Assembly: GCF_900604935.1 (NCBI RefSeq)
Contig: NZ_UWPC01000005.1
Location: 62,001 to 126,000 of the forward strand
Source of the DNA: Vaginisenegalia massiliensis
GTDB lineage: Bacteria; Bacillota; Bacilli; Lactobacillales; Aerococcaceae
Direction of reading: 5' to 3'
Length of the DNA stretch: 64,000 nucleotides
Within the stretch, counting starts at the first letter, position 1; each line of letters begins with the position of its first letter. A model generated the notes under the pieces. The model saw only the letters and a list, made by a program, of their open reading frames with translations. It did no database searches and was not told where the DNA came from. Positions 9,807-19,324 of this stretch are shown here, in pieces. Both the position numbers and the translations under genes were made by a program.

Positions 9807-10856
9807 CTATTCTTCCCCCTTTGACTGTAAATGATGACTTAAGGAAGCTTCTTGCTTACCTTGTCGCATCATCAAGGCCTGTAAACTCGTTTTTACGTCT
9901 TTCCCTTGATATAAAATACCGTATAAAGCTTGGGTAATCGGCATCTCTACACCAAGTTCCTGGGCTAATTCATAAGCAACAGCACAAGTCGAAACCCCTT
10001 CAACTACCATTTGAACACGCTCGACCGTTTCTTCCAGTGAATAGCCTTTAGCCAACCATTGTCCCGCTTGCCAGTTACGCGAATGAGGACTCGTACAGGT
10101 AACCACCAAGTCACCAACCCCACTTAAACCAGCAAAGGTTAATGGATCGGCACCCATTTTAATCCCTAGACGTGAGATTTCAGCTAAACCTCGAGTTAGC
10201 AAAGCCGCTTTAGCATTATCCCCGTAGCCCACACCAGCTATTAAACCGGCACAAAGAGCGATAATATTCTTTAAGGCCGCCCCTAATTCCACCCCTATAA
10301 CATCCTGATTAGTATAGACACGGAAATACGGACTCATAAAGGCCTCTTGAACAACTTCAGCTGCCTCAAGAGAATGAGATGCAGCAGTCACTGTAGTTAA
10401 ATCATGTCGCGCCACTTCTTCAGCATGACTCGGTCCTGATAACACAACGATATCTTGATATAAGCTAGGGTCGATTACTTCCGCCATGACTTGGCTGATT
10501 CGATAATGGGTTCCCGGCTCTAATCCCTTGGTCGCATGAACCAAGAGGGGCTTCATTGAAGAATTCAGACTGCGAAGATGGTCTTGAACTTGTTGACATA
10601 CAGGGCGAATAGCCTGCGTCGGCAAAACCCATACAATCATTTGTGCACCCTCAAGCACAGTCCGCATATCCTGGCTAGCCTTTAAGGCTGGATTTAAGCT
10701 AATGTTTTTAAGATAAGCTTGATTGGTATGATTTTGATTTATTTCCTCTACTGGTTCTTGGTCTCGTCCCCAGAAACCCACTTGGTGACCATTTTCAACC
10801 AATAATTGAGCAAGGGCTGTTCCCCAAGATCCTGTTCCCAATACTGCAACTTTCAT
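9807..10856 (-). CDS. gpsA: Glycerol-3-phosphate dehydrogenase [NAD(P)+]
   Basis: The 349-residue cytosolic enzyme reduces dihydroxyacetone phosphate to sn-glycerol-3-phosphate for phospholipid synthesis. The Rossmann loop GTGSWG is at residues 7-12. The substrate-binding lysine lies in the GAALKNIIAL block, followed by the conserved GLSGVGDLVVT. It sits 14 bases after lgt and abuts trxB, within the hprK-lgt-gpsA-trxB operon. Confidence 0.96.
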   Translation of the reverse strand: MKVAVLGTGSWGTALAQLLVENGHQVGFWGRDQEPVEEINQNHTNQAYLKNISLNPALKASQDMRTVLEGAQMIVWVLPTQAIRPVCQQVQDHLRSLNSSMKPLLVHATKGLEPGTHYRISQVMAEVIDPSLYQDIVVLSGPSHAEEVARHDLTTVTAASHSLEAAEVVQEAFMSPYFRVYTNQDVIGVELGAALKNIIALCAGLIAGVGYGDNAKAALLTRGLAEISRLGIKMGADPLTFAGLSGVGDLVVTCTSPHSRNWQAGQWLAKGYSLEETVERVQMVVEGVSTCAVAYELAQELGVEMPITQALYGILYQGKDVKTSLQALMMRQGKQEASLSHHLQSKGEE

Positions 10857-10870
10857 TTAATCTCTTCCTT

Positions 10871-11689
10871 TTAATTAAATTCTTTAGTTTGACGCCGATG
10901 ATTAACGATCATTAAAGTAAAACCAATACCAACTAAAACAATCGACAAGCCCTGCGAAACACGAATGGGCCCCCAATAGAGCGAATCAGTCCTCAAACCT
11001 TCAATAATTGCCCGACCGATACCATACCAAATTAAATAAAATGCCATGGTATCGCCCTGTTTATAGCCTTTGAACTTTGACCGACAGATGAAAAGTAAGA
11101 TTAAACCCATAATATTCCAACTTGATTCATACAAAAAAGTTGGATGATAATACACCCCTTCAATCTTCATCTGTTCAATCACGAATTCAGGTAAATGCCA
11201 AGCGGCCAATAGGGATCGTTGAATTGGTCCCCCATGCGCTTCTTGATTAACAAAATTCCCCCAGCGACCAATTGCTTGAGCAACCATCAAGGCTGGAGCA
11301 GCCATATCACCCATCAAACGAGCAGATATCTGGGCCCGCTTCGTTAATAAATAAGCGGTTAAACCGCCCACTAAGACCCCACCATAAATGGCTAAGCCCC
11401 CCTGCCAGACTTGAATAATTTGGTCAGGATGGGCTTGATAGTAATCCCAACGAAAAAGGACATAATAGAGTCGCGCTCCAACAAACCCCAAGAGAATACT
11501 CCAAAACATCACATCTGTAGCCCACTCAAGATCAAGGCCGTGTTCTTTAACTTGTTGACTAAACATTTTATAGGCTATGAGAATGCCACAGCCTATGATA
11601 ATTCCATACCATCTAACCGAAAAAGGACCCAGTTCAAAAGCAACCGGATCAATGACCCAACTAAACATCAGTAAAAATATACTCTTCAT
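10871..11689 (-). CDS. lgt: Prolipoprotein diacylglyceryl transferase
   Basis: The 272-residue membrane enzyme moves a diacylglyceryl group from phosphatidylglycerol to the lipobox cysteine of prolipoproteins. About seven hydrophobic segments are visible. The Lgt signature GRWGNFVNQEAHGGP is present, and the N-terminal region reads FSVRWYG as usual. It begins 6 bases after hprK, the conserved hprK-lgt order of Firmicutes. Its presence makes the missing lipobox in this window's PstS more noticeable. Confidence 0.96.
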   Translation of the reverse strand: MKSIFLLMFSWVIDPVAFELGPFSVRWYGIIIGCGILIAYKMFSQQVKEHGLDLEWATDVMFWSILLGFVGARLYYVLFRWDYYQAHPDQIIQVWQGGLAIYGGVLVGGLTAYLLTKRAQISARLMGDMAAPALMVAQAIGRWGNFVNQEAHGGPIQRSLLAAWHLPEFVIEQMKIEGVYYHPTFLYESSWNIMGLILLFICRSKFKGYKQGDTMAFYLIWYGIGRAIIEGLRTDSLYWGPIRVSQGLSIVLVGIGFTLMIVNHRRQTKEFN

Positions 11690-11695
11690 GACTGT

Positions 11696-12625
11696 TTAGC
11701 CTTTCGTATTTTTCATAATCAAAGCATCTAACTTCTTATTAAACGCTTCGGTGGCGTCAAAGCCCATTTGATTTGCCCTAAAGTTCATTGAAGCTGCTTC
11801 GATAATAGCGGCTAAGTTCCGCCCCGTTTTAACAGGAATACGTATTTTCGGTATTTTTACTTCAAAAATTGTTTCATAATCGCGTAATGAGCCCAAACGA
11901 TCATATTCAACTGATCCATCATCAATCACGAGTTCAATAATCACTTCAAGCTTCTTATCGCGTCGAATTGCGGCTACCCCGTACAAACTCATGACATCAA
12001 TAATGCCTAGTCCGCGAATTTCCAATAAGTTTTGTAAGATATCTGGCGCTTCACCCATCAAGGTTAATTCATCTAACATAAAGAGTTCAACTCGATCATC
12101 AGCCACTAAACGGTGACCACGTTGAATCAACTCTAAAGCCGTCTCAGATTTTCCGACACCACTTGCACCAACCAAGAGAACACCCATGCCAAAAACTTCG
12201 ACAAAAACACCGTGCTTGGACAAACGCTCAGCCAAACGTCCTTCCAAGAAATTGGTGATGTTGGCTAAAGCACGACTCGATTTAGATCGTGAGGTCAATA
12301 AGGGAATTCGGCAGGCCATAGCTGGTGCGATTAATTCCTCTGGGACTTCCATTCCGCGCGAGACAATAATAGCTGGTGTTTCGGGACGACACATCAATTC
12401 AAAAATTTGACTGCGTTGGCGACTGGTCATGGAATTGATATATGCCATTTCAGTCTTCCCGATAATTTGCACCCGATCATGAGGATAAACTTGCGTAAAG
12501 CCGGTTAAGACCAAACCTGGCCGGGCGACCTCACTGGAAACGATAATCCGATCTTCAAACTCTTCTCCATAAGCGATATCAATATCTAGGGTATCTACTA
12601 ATTCTTTCACTGTTACTGCTGTCAT
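11696..12625 (-). CDS. hprK: HPr kinase/phosphorylase
   Basis: The 309-residue enzyme phosphorylates and dephosphorylates Ser46 of HPr, controlling CcpA-dependent catabolite repression. It shows the conserved His139, Walker A GASGVGKS at 153-160, the acidic pair that follows, and the signature EIRGLGIIDV. The start at 12625 gives MTAVTVKELV and has GGGAGG upstream; an ATG at 12655 is less likely. It is the first gene of the block ending in pgcA. Confidence 0.96.
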   Translation of the reverse strand: MTAVTVKELVDTLDIDIAYGEEFEDRIIVSSEVARPGLVLTGFTQVYPHDRVQIIGKTEMAYINSMTSRQRSQIFELMCRPETPAIIVSRGMEVPEELIAPAMACRIPLLTSRSKSSRALANITNFLEGRLAERLSKHGVFVEVFGMGVLLVGASGVGKSETALELIQRGHRLVADDRVELFMLDELTLMGEAPDILQNLLEIRGLGIIDVMSLYGVAAIRRDKKLEVIIELVIDDGSVEYDRLGSLRDYETIFEVKIPKIRIPVKTGRNLAAIIEAASMNFRANQMGFDATEAFNKKLDALIMKNTKG

Positions 12626-12754
12626 GGCTTCAACCTCCCTTGGTCTTTGACACAATCGGCCACACTATACTCTTTGATGTTACCACACTCAGCCCTAGAT
12701 GACTATTCACAGGATTAAAATTTAGCTAAAGAATACTCACTTAGCATCCTATAT

Positions 12755-12814
12755 AAAGAAAACCGGTTGTCCTTGAGCACACACTAAATGGGCACTATTC
12801 AAGGAAAACCGGTT
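12755..12814 (-). terminator. Hairpin after yvlD
   Basis: AACCGGTT repeats flank a second arm pair CCTTGA and TCAAGG, giving a stem of about 16 bp with two bulges and a loop of about 20 bases. The minus-strand tail is TTCTTTAT, which is rather weak. It separates the yvl operon from hprK. Confidence 0.7.
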
Positions 12815-12854
12815 CTTTTCTAACTATTTAACTGTTTTCAAATCAATTTAAAGG

Positions 12855-13229
12855 TTATAGGCGACGACCATCGCGCCCATAAATCTCTGGTCCACGACTT
12901 GGCTTCTTTTCCTTTTCATGGAAGAAAGCTTGCCCAAGTGATAAAAGAATCGAAGCTAGGATGGCAGAGGATAAACCATCGATTGAAAAATTACTTACCA
13001 AACCACTGGCCGCATAGAGGACAATGCCATTTACAACAAAAGTAAATAAACCAAGTGTCAGAAAATTTAGAGGCAAAGTCAAAATCATTAATATAGGTTT
13101 CAAGATGGCATTTAAACAAGCAAAGACAAAACTCATGATGAAGCAAGCTAAAATTCCATTTAGATGAACACCTGGTAAAATAGCTGCAATCACCATAAAC
13201 AACAAGGCATTCAGCATAAATTTTTTCAT
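12855..13229 (-). CDS. yvlD: Phage-holin-IV superfamily membrane protein, YvlD-like
   Basis: The 124-residue protein has four hydrophobic segments and matches the small four-helix family of Bacillus YvlD, named for resemblance to mycobacteriophage holins. No lysis genes are nearby, so a phage role is unlikely. It is last in the yvlB-pspC-yvlD operon, which in Bacillus responds to envelope stress. The final 20 residues are basic (KKPSRGPEIYGRDGRRL). Function is unknown. Confidence 0.85.
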   Translation of the reverse strand: MKKFMLNALLFMVIAAILPGVHLNGILACFIMSFVFACLNAILKPILMILTLPLNFLTLGLFTFVVNGIVLYAASGLVSNFSIDGLSSAILASILLSLGQAFFHEKEKKPSRGPEIYGRDGRRL

Positions 13230-13265
13230 AGAACTTGCTCCTTTCTGGCTTAGTGAGTCATTGAT

Positions 13266-13577
13266 TTAGAAGTCGCCCCAAGCGTCTTCTTCATTTTTAC
13301 GGGTATCCGTTGTATATTCAGGATAGCTTACTTTAGTGCTTTTAGAGGGATTGACAAACGATTGACGTCCCATGCCACTCGCTTTAACTTCATAATCATA
13401 TGGAAGCACAAAACCTAAGATAAAATACAGAATGGCAGGTAAACCTGAAACAACTGAGACAGCTACTAAAACCCGCACAATCGTTGGATCAATATTGAAA
13501 TATTCACCTAAACCGCCGCACACACCCATAATTTTCTTATCCGTTGAAGATTTGTAAATCCGTTTGTAAGTTGACAT
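13266..13577 (-). CDS. PspC-domain membrane protein
   Basis: The 103-residue protein has the PspC fold: a short cytoplasmic start with KKIMGVCGGLGEYFNID, one hydrophobic segment at about residues 33-55, and a hydrophilic tail of about 40 residues. PspC proteins take part in envelope-stress responses. It corresponds in position to Bacillus YvlC but is longer. It lies between yvlB (16 bases upstream) and yvlD (36 bases downstream). Confidence 0.88.
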   Translation of the reverse strand: MSTYKRIYKSSTDKKIMGVCGGLGEYFNIDPTIVRVLVAVSVVSGLPAILYFILGFVLPYDYEVKASGMGRQSFVNPSKSTKVSYPEYTTDTRKNEEDAWGDF

Positions 13578-13593
13578 AGTTTTTCGCTCCTTT

Positions 13594-15030
13594 TTAATTT
13601 TGATGATCTTTCAAATATATTGTGCCACGCACCGTTTCTAAACTCAATAATACCTGAGACTGATTTTGATCGTTGTGTCGTTCTATTTGACCCTTTTCTT
13701 TACCAATAGTTTCAGAAGTCAAATCAGTAAAGCGATGTTTCAATTGTCCGAAATGGTAATGTGCATCTGCCTTGAAAGACAGGGCTATTGGAATGGCTAC
13801 TTTGATATCACCATTGGCAGTCTTTAATTTGATATTGGCAGGGGCTTGATCCGTCTTAGTGATATAATATTGCGTATTGACTGAATCGGCTGTCAAAGTC
13901 TCAAAAGCGCCTTTGATTCGCAAATTACCATTAAAATTAGCAAAGACAATATCTTTAATCTGATTATCTTCAAGATGAGTCTCACCGTTCAAATGATTAA
14001 TATCAAGTAAATCAGTTTGACTTTGTTTAATTGTTAAATCACCATTTTTATTAGCTGACTTCATTTCTTTAACGGTTAGATTGTCAATGAATTGGTCACC
14101 ATGGGTTGTAGCTAGCTTCACACTTTGATACTGGCGTCGCGGCAAGCGAATAGTGGCATCGACAGCTAGGCGAGGCGTCTTCACCCAGAAAACAAGGTGT
14201 CCATCCTGGCAAGAAATAGTGGCTAAGTCTTCAAAGGCTTGGGGACTCACTTCATCATGATCACCATAGAAACTAAGATTCGAAACGACTTCGATTTGAT
14301 TCCCTTCATAGGTTTCCACTCGAACTTGACCATTCAGCAAATCGACATCAATAAAGTCTACCCCTTCACTTGGGAAAGTAAAGGTATGGGCCAATTGACT
14401 GGTCTTCACCCAAGGCATTTTTAATTTGACTTTAGCATCATCAATATGAATATCTTTAAGCTTAAAGTTACGGCTAAATTCTTTCATTTTTTGACCTAAA
14501 CGTCCCGATTCTTTAACCGCTTCAACCGAGAACTGACTAGCTACTTCAGCTACTTGTTCACTCGCTTGACTGACTAAACGTTTAAACTCTTGCCGAAATT
14601 CAGCCTCGGGTTTTTGGGAATCAAGCTGAACTTGCGTCGCTTGGATGTCTGCTTCCAACTGAGTCACTTGCCCTTCAAGCGTTTGGCTTTCTTGCATCAA
14701 GCCATTTTGTTTTTCACGCATTTCATCCGACAATTCTTCTAATTCGGCAAACACCTCAAATTCACGAAGCCGTTGGCGAGTAATCAATAAGTCTTGCTCT
14801 ACAGCCTCTTTCTGTTGTATTAGCTGATCCAGTTTAGTTGATAAACCATTGACTGTTTCAAGAAAATCTGCTGCTTCTTGATCCGTTAATGAAGTCTTAT
14901 CAACTTGAACCTGAGTTTTACCTTGGCTTGACTTGGTTCTTTGCGCCTCAGCTTCTAATAATCGCAAAGCCTCTTCCATCGAAATAACCTCTTTTTTGAC
15001 CAGTTCAATAATTCGTTCTTTTTCATTCAT
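13594..15030 (-). CDS. yvlB: DUF4097 protein, YvlB-like
   Basis: The 478-residue protein starts with a short helical domain (residues 1-30, EEALRLLEAE) common to YvlB proteins. A coiled coil follows at about 50-135. Residues 200-470 are a repetitive beta region of the DUF4097 type, probably a beta-helix. It has no signal peptide or membrane segment. In Bacillus yvlB lies in an envelope-stress operon. The start at 15030 has AGGAGG 7 bases upstream. It is first in the operon with pspC and yvlD. The biochemical function is unknown. Confidence 0.85.
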   Translation of the reverse strand: MNEKERIIELVKKEVISMEEALRLLEAEAQRTKSSQGKTQVQVDKTSLTDQEAADFLETVNGLSTKLDQLIQQKEAVEQDLLITRQRLREFEVFAELEELSDEMREKQNGLMQESQTLEGQVTQLEADIQATQVQLDSQKPEAEFRQEFKRLVSQASEQVAEVASQFSVEAVKESGRLGQKMKEFSRNFKLKDIHIDDAKVKLKMPWVKTSQLAHTFTFPSEGVDFIDVDLLNGQVRVETYEGNQIEVVSNLSFYGDHDEVSPQAFEDLATISCQDGHLVFWVKTPRLAVDATIRLPRRQYQSVKLATTHGDQFIDNLTVKEMKSANKNGDLTIKQSQTDLLDINHLNGETHLEDNQIKDIVFANFNGNLRIKGAFETLTADSVNTQYYITKTDQAPANIKLKTANGDIKVAIPIALSFKADAHYHFGQLKHRFTDLTSETIGKEKGQIERHNDQNQSQVLLSLETVRGTIYLKDHQN

Positions 15031-15118
15031 GACGTTTCCTCCTAGAAAACATATTGACTAAGTTATTCACAACCACGCTTACTGTCTTCATTATGCCAAT
15101 ACTCGCAGAAAATAACAT

Positions 15119-15156
15119 AGGACTAAGGATGGATTTATTGATCCTTCCTTAGTCCT
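15119..15156 (-). terminator. Terminator after uvrA
   Basis: A 16-bp stem with one mismatch (AGGACTAAGGATGGAT and its partner) surrounds a 6-base loop, just after the uvrA stop. The minus-strand tail TATGTTATTTT is only moderately T-rich. Confidence 0.8.
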
Positions 15157-15164
15157 TCATTCAT

Positions 15165-17990
15165 TTATTTTAATAAATCTTTCAAATAGTGACCCGTATA
15201 CGAATCTTTCACCTTTGCGACCTCTTCAGGAGTCCCTGTTGCTACCACTTGACCTCCCTTAGCGCCGCCTTCAGGTCCCATATCGATAATATAGTCAGCC
15301 GTTTTAATGACATCTAAATTATGTTCAATAATGACCACGGTGTTACCGGCTTCAACTAAGCGATTAATTACTTCGAGAAGTTTACGAATATCGTGCTGAT
15401 GCAAACCAGTCGTAGGTTCATCCAAAATATAGAAGGTGTTGCCACTAGAAACCCGCTGCAACTCAGCCGCTAATTTCATCCGTTGTGCTTCACCGCCAGA
15501 AAGAGTCGTCGCTGACTGTCCCAGTTTTACATAGCCTAGTCCTACATCTAACAAGGTCTGCAACTTACGCTTAATTTTTGGTACCGCCGCAAAGAATTCA
15601 ACGGCCTCTTCAATGGTCATCTCTAATACTTGGGCAATATTTTTACCTTTGTAGGTGATTTCTAACGTTTCAGAATTGTATCGCTTACCGCCACACACTT
15701 CGCACGGAACATAAACATCAGGTAAAAAATGCATCTCAATCTTATTAATTCCTCCACCAGAGCAGGCTTCACAGCGCCCCCCCTTGGTGTTGAAAGAAAA
15801 GCGACCCTTATTATAACCTCTAACTTTAGCTTCGTTTGTTTGAGCAAATAAGTCTCGAATATCATCAAAAACACTCGTATAAGTCGCCGGATTCGACCGC
15901 GGTGTCCGGCCAATTGGGGTTTGATCAATATCAATCACTTTCTCTAGCCCCTCATAACCCGAAAGTGATTCAAATTTTCCTGGTCGCTCCTTAGTTGAGG
16001 TTAACTGTTTGGTTAAAGCAATCTTCAAAATTTTATTGACCAAGGTACTTTTTCCTGAGCCAGAAACTCCCGTCACGCAAGTTAGACGACCAATCGGAAA
16101 AGCTACATCCACATTTTGTAAATTATTTTCCTGAGCCCCCTTCACGGACACCCAGCCTCGGTCCTCTTGACGACGGACCTTTGGTACATCAATTCGTTCT
16201 TGACCAGAAAGATATTTACCAGTTAAGGAATTAGGATCTTTCATGATTTCCGCTGGCGTGCCTTGAGCTACAACTTGGCCACCGTGTTCACCCGCAGCAG
16301 GGCCAATATCAATAATATAATCTGCGCTCAACATAGTTTCTTCATCGTGTTCAACAACGATTAAGGTATTGCCTAAATCACGCATTTTCTTCAAGGAATC
16401 AATCAAACGGCCATTATCTCGTTGATGGAGGCCAATCGACGGTTCATCTAAAATATATAGAACCCCACTTAAGTTTGAACCGATTTGAGTAGCTAAACGA
16501 ATCCGCTGTGCTTCGCCACCTGACAAGGAGCCAGCCACCCGACTAAGCGTTAAATACTCGAGCCCCACATTATTCAAAAATTCCAAACGGTCCACAATTT
16601 CTTTAATAATAGGTTTGGCTATCATTTGTTTAGCTTTAGGGAAAGTAAGCTCCTTAAAATACGTTAAAGCTTGTCCAATTGCCATATCGGCAACTTGAGC
16701 AATATTCAATTCGCCCACTTTAACCGATAAGGCGACTTCATTTAACCGTTGACCGTGGCAAGTTGGACATTCTAGCTCTGTCATATATTGTCTTAGAGTT
16801 TCACGCGTAAAATCTGAATTTGTTTCATGGTAGCGACGACTAATATTATTCATCACGCCTTCAAAATTCATTTCAACTTCTTTCATTTTTCCTTTCGACA
16901 TCATAGGTTGATAGCGAAATTTAAAAAGCTTATCCGGCGACCCATATTTCACTAATTCTTGTTGGTCTGAACTAAGTTGACGATAAGGAATATCCATAGG
17001 GATCTTCATCTGTTGGCAAAATTGTTCCAACATTGATGGATAGTAGGTTGACGATATCGGATTCCAAGCTGACATTGCCCCTTCGGCTAATGTGAGATTC
17101 GGATCCGGCACAACAAGATCTTCGTCCACCGTTAAACGTGAACCTAAGCCATCACAATCTGGACAAGCACCAAATGGTGCATTGAAAGAAAAAAGACGAG
17201 GTTCGAGCTCATCCACCGAGAAGTCACAGTGAGGACAAGCAAAATGTTCATTAAAGTAAAGGGTTTGACCCTCAATCACATCAACCACTAGATACCCATC
17301 AGCTTGTTTGAGAGCGATCTCTACTGAGTCGAATAAACGCGACCGAATTCCCGGCTTAACTACAATCCGGTCAACGACTACTTCAATTGTGTGTTTCGCA
17401 TTTTTATTTAGCTCAGGTACTTCCATCACATCATAAACCTGGCCATCGACTCTTACGCGAACAAAACCTTCTTTATTAATTCTTTCAAATATTTTTTTAT
17501 GTTGTCCCTTTTGTTCTCGAACTAGTGGAGCAAATAGTTGTATTTTAGTTCCTTCTGGCAACTCAAGAATTCGATCAACCATCTGTTCGACACTTTGTCG
17601 TTCAATGGGAATATGGTGGTGTGGACAATAAGGCACCCCCACCCGCGCATACAATAAACGCAGATAGTCATTAATTTCTGTTACAGTTCCAACAGTAGAC
17701 CGGGGATTTTGACTGGTGGTTTTTTGGTCAATCGATATGGCTGGACTCAAACCTTCAATCGAATCCACATCCGGCTTATCCATCTGACCGAGAAATTGAC
17801 GAGCGTACGTCGATAGACTTTCTACATAGCGCCGTTGTCCTTCAGCATATAAAGTATCAAAAGCTAAGGAGCTTTTACCCGAACCCGATAAGCCCGTCAT
17901 AACGACAAATTTATCACGCGGGATTTCCAAATTCACATTCTTTAAGTTATGGGAACGGGCCCCTTTTACTACAATTTTATCTCTCACCAA
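15165..17990 (-). CDS. uvrA: Excinuclease ABC subunit A
   Basis: The 941-residue protein is the damage-recognition ATPase of nucleotide excision repair and works with UvrB and UvrC. It has two ABC ATPase halves: Walker A GLSGSGKS and GVSGSGKS, signatures LSGGEAQR in each, and Cys-x2-Cys zinc-binding pairs (CPHC/CPDC, CEAC/CEVC). The start is TTG, 9 bases after GGAGG; the next codon, GTG, is an alternative. It stands alone behind a LexA box. The usual partner uvrB is not next to it. Confidence 0.97.
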   Translation of the reverse strand: MVRDKIVVKGARSHNLKNVNLEIPRDKFVVMTGLSGSGKSSLAFDTLYAEGQRRYVESLSTYARQFLGQMDKPDVDSIEGLSPAISIDQKTTSQNPRSTVGTVTEINDYLRLLYARVGVPYCPHHHIPIERQSVEQMVDRILELPEGTKIQLFAPLVREQKGQHKKIFERINKEGFVRVRVDGQVYDVMEVPELNKNAKHTIEVVVDRIVVKPGIRSRLFDSVEIALKQADGYLVVDVIEGQTLYFNEHFACPHCDFSVDELEPRLFSFNAPFGACPDCDGLGSRLTVDEDLVVPDPNLTLAEGAMSAWNPISSTYYPSMLEQFCQQMKIPMDIPYRQLSSDQQELVKYGSPDKLFKFRYQPMMSKGKMKEVEMNFEGVMNNISRRYHETNSDFTRETLRQYMTELECPTCHGQRLNEVALSVKVGELNIAQVADMAIGQALTYFKELTFPKAKQMIAKPIIKEIVDRLEFLNNVGLEYLTLSRVAGSLSGGEAQRIRLATQIGSNLSGVLYILDEPSIGLHQRDNGRLIDSLKKMRDLGNTLIVVEHDEETMLSADYIIDIGPAAGEHGGQVVAQGTPAEIMKDPNSLTGKYLSGQERIDVPKVRRQEDRGWVSVKGAQENNLQNVDVAFPIGRLTCVTGVSGSGKSTLVNKILKIALTKQLTSTKERPGKFESLSGYEGLEKVIDIDQTPIGRTPRSNPATYTSVFDDIRDLFAQTNEAKVRGYNKGRFSFNTKGGRCEACSGGGINKIEMHFLPDVYVPCEVCGGKRYNSETLEITYKGKNIAQVLEMTIEEAVEFFAAVPKIKRKLQTLLDVGLGYVKLGQSATTLSGGEAQRMKLAAELQRVSSGNTFYILDEPTTGLHQHDIRKLLEVINRLVEAGNTVVIIEHNLDVIKTADYIIDMGPEGGAKGGQVVATGTPEEVAKVKDSYTGHYLKDLLK

Positions 17991-18019
17991 GGTTCAAGAC
18001 CTCCTTCAGTCTTACCATT

Positions 18020-18074
18020 ACATTACTTCTTGAGTATACCATAAACCAGGCTCGACAAGCGAATATATGTTCGC
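18020..18074 (-). promoter_or_regulatory. uvrA promoter with LexA (SOS) box
   Basis: On the minus strand CGAACATATATTCG lies at 18060-18073. It matches the Gram-positive LexA consensus CGAAC-N4-GTTCG with one mismatch. An extended -10, TGGTATACT, follows about 20 bases downstream, so LexA would cover the -35 region. The site is between the pstS terminator and uvrA, so it serves uvrA only. Confidence 0.8.
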
Positions 18075-18081
18075 ACAACAC

Positions 18082-18118
18082 AAAAAAGACTTGGACAGTA
18101 GGGGTTGTCCAAGTCTTT
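18082..18118 (-). terminator. Terminator after pstS
   Basis: A perfect 13-bp stem (AAAGACTTGGACA and its complement) with an 8-base loop is followed by six T residues on the minus strand. Confidence 0.93.
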
Positions 18119-18147
18119 GAATAAGAGTGACTCTTAACGGGAATTAA

Positions 18148-19020
18148 TTATTTTACTTCTTCCCATTCAGTGATTTCACCAAGGAAGATTTTCTTGATGT
18201 TTTCTAAAGTGATGTCTTCAGTTTTGCTTTCTTTGTTAACGATAACAGCGATACCGTCTAAAGCAATAGCATCAGCATCTAATTTAGCTTTTTCTTCATC
18301 TTTAAGTTCACGAGAAGCCATACCTAAGTCAGCTGATTTATCTTCAGCAGCTTGGATACCAGCAGTTGAACCGTTAGAAGTGATTTCGATTTTAACATCT
18401 GGGTTAACTTTTTGGTATTCTTCAGCTAATTTTTCCATTAATGGAGTTACTGAAGTAGAACCTACAACGTTAAGTTGACCTTTTAAGCCATCTTGTTTTT
18501 CGTAAGCTTTTAATTCTTGATCTTTAGCATCTTTAGGTGTAACTGAAATGTATTTTTCAGCTTCAACAATAGCTTGACCTTCTTTAGAGTGGATGTAGCT
18601 TAAGAAGTCTTTAGCTAAGTCAGACATACCATCTTTAGGCCATACAACGTTGAATGGACGAGAGATTTTGTAGTCACCAGATTTAACGTTTTCAGCAGTT
18701 GCTTCAACACCGTCAACTTTTAAAGCTTTGATTGAATCATCTAAAGAACCTAATGAGATATAACCAATAGCTTGAGGGTTACCAGCAACAGCTTGCATAA
18801 CACCTGAAGTTCCGTTTTGGATATCAGCTGTATCAGTTGTCATGTCATCTTTCTTATCGTTTACTACGCCAACGATTTCAACGAAAGCACCACGAGTACC
18901 AGAACCTTCTTCACGAGAGATTACGTTGATTTCACCTTCTTGAGCGAAAACTGGAACTACTGCAGAAAGTCCAAGACCCATAACTGCTACTAATGGTAAA
19001 GCTTTTAATGATTTTTTCAT
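18148..19020 (-). CDS. pstS: Phosphate-binding protein PstS, circularly permuted and without lipobox
   Basis: The 290-residue protein is the substrate-binding component of the Pst phosphate importer. Residues 1-26 are a signal peptide ending VFA-Q. There is no cysteine anywhere, so no lipoprotein anchor is possible. The PstS signatures are all present but in reversed order: REEGSGTRG at 36-44 and GYISLGSLDDS at 86-96, normally the C-terminal half, come first; VGSTSVTP at 186-193, DLGMASRELK and IFLGEITEWEEV, normally N-terminal, come last. The start at 19020 has AAGGAG upstream. It is transcribed separately from pstCAB-phoU, behind four PHO-box half-sites. Confidence 0.9.
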   Translation of the reverse strand: MKKSLKALPLVAVMGLGLSAVVPVFAQEGEINVISREEGSGTRGAFVEIVGVVNDKKDDMTTDTADIQNGTSGVMQAVAGNPQAIGYISLGSLDDSIKALKVDGVEATAENVKSGDYKISRPFNVVWPKDGMSDLAKDFLSYIHSKEGQAIVEAEKYISVTPKDAKDQELKAYEKQDGLKGQLNVVGSTSVTPLMEKLAEEYQKVNPDVKIEITSNGSTAGIQAAEDKSADLGMASRELKDEEKAKLDADAIALDGIAVIVNKESKTEDITLENIKKIFLGEITEWEEVK

Positions 19021-19100
19021 CACTATTCTCCTTTTTAATGCTTTGATTCTTTGCGAACGGCAAAGTAAAACCACTGATAGTTTCTTATCAGTACATGTTT

Positions 19101-19154
19101 ATTATAGCGAGCGATTATAAATTCACTGTAAATTCTATGTAAATTTTATGTAAA
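19101..19154 (-). promoter_or_regulatory. pstS promoter with four PhoP (PHO-box) half-sites
   Basis: Reading the minus strand, TTTACA occurs at 19149-19154, 19138-19143 and 19127-19132, and TTTATA at 19116-19121. The steps are exactly 11 bp. This is the spacing of Bacillus PhoP boxes (TT[ACT]A[CT]A with 5-bp gaps). TATAAT at 19101-19106 follows immediately. Confidence 0.85.
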
Positions 19155-19261
19155 TTCATCCCTTATTCCTTATCTCACGATCTCGTTTTAGACTTTTGTC
19201 TTTTGTTTTTAAACTAGTAAACATGAATATTTTACCTTTTTAATTAACATGAATGTTATAT

Positions 19262-19297
19262 AAAAAAGAATGAGAAGTTTTGTCCTTCTCATTCTTT
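19262..19297 (-). terminator. Terminator after phoU
   Basis: A perfect 13-bp stem (AAAGAATGAGAAG and its complement) surrounds a 7-base loop and is followed by a T tract on the minus strand. It cuts the pstCAB-phoU transcript before pstS. Confidence 0.93.
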
Positions 19298-19324
19298 AAT
19301 AATTCATATAGAGTTTAATTTACT

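Noticed and set aside
12755-12814. AACCGGTT repeats as mobile-element ends
   Set aside because: They pair into a hairpin at the end of an operon and there is no transposase or duplication; a terminator explains them.
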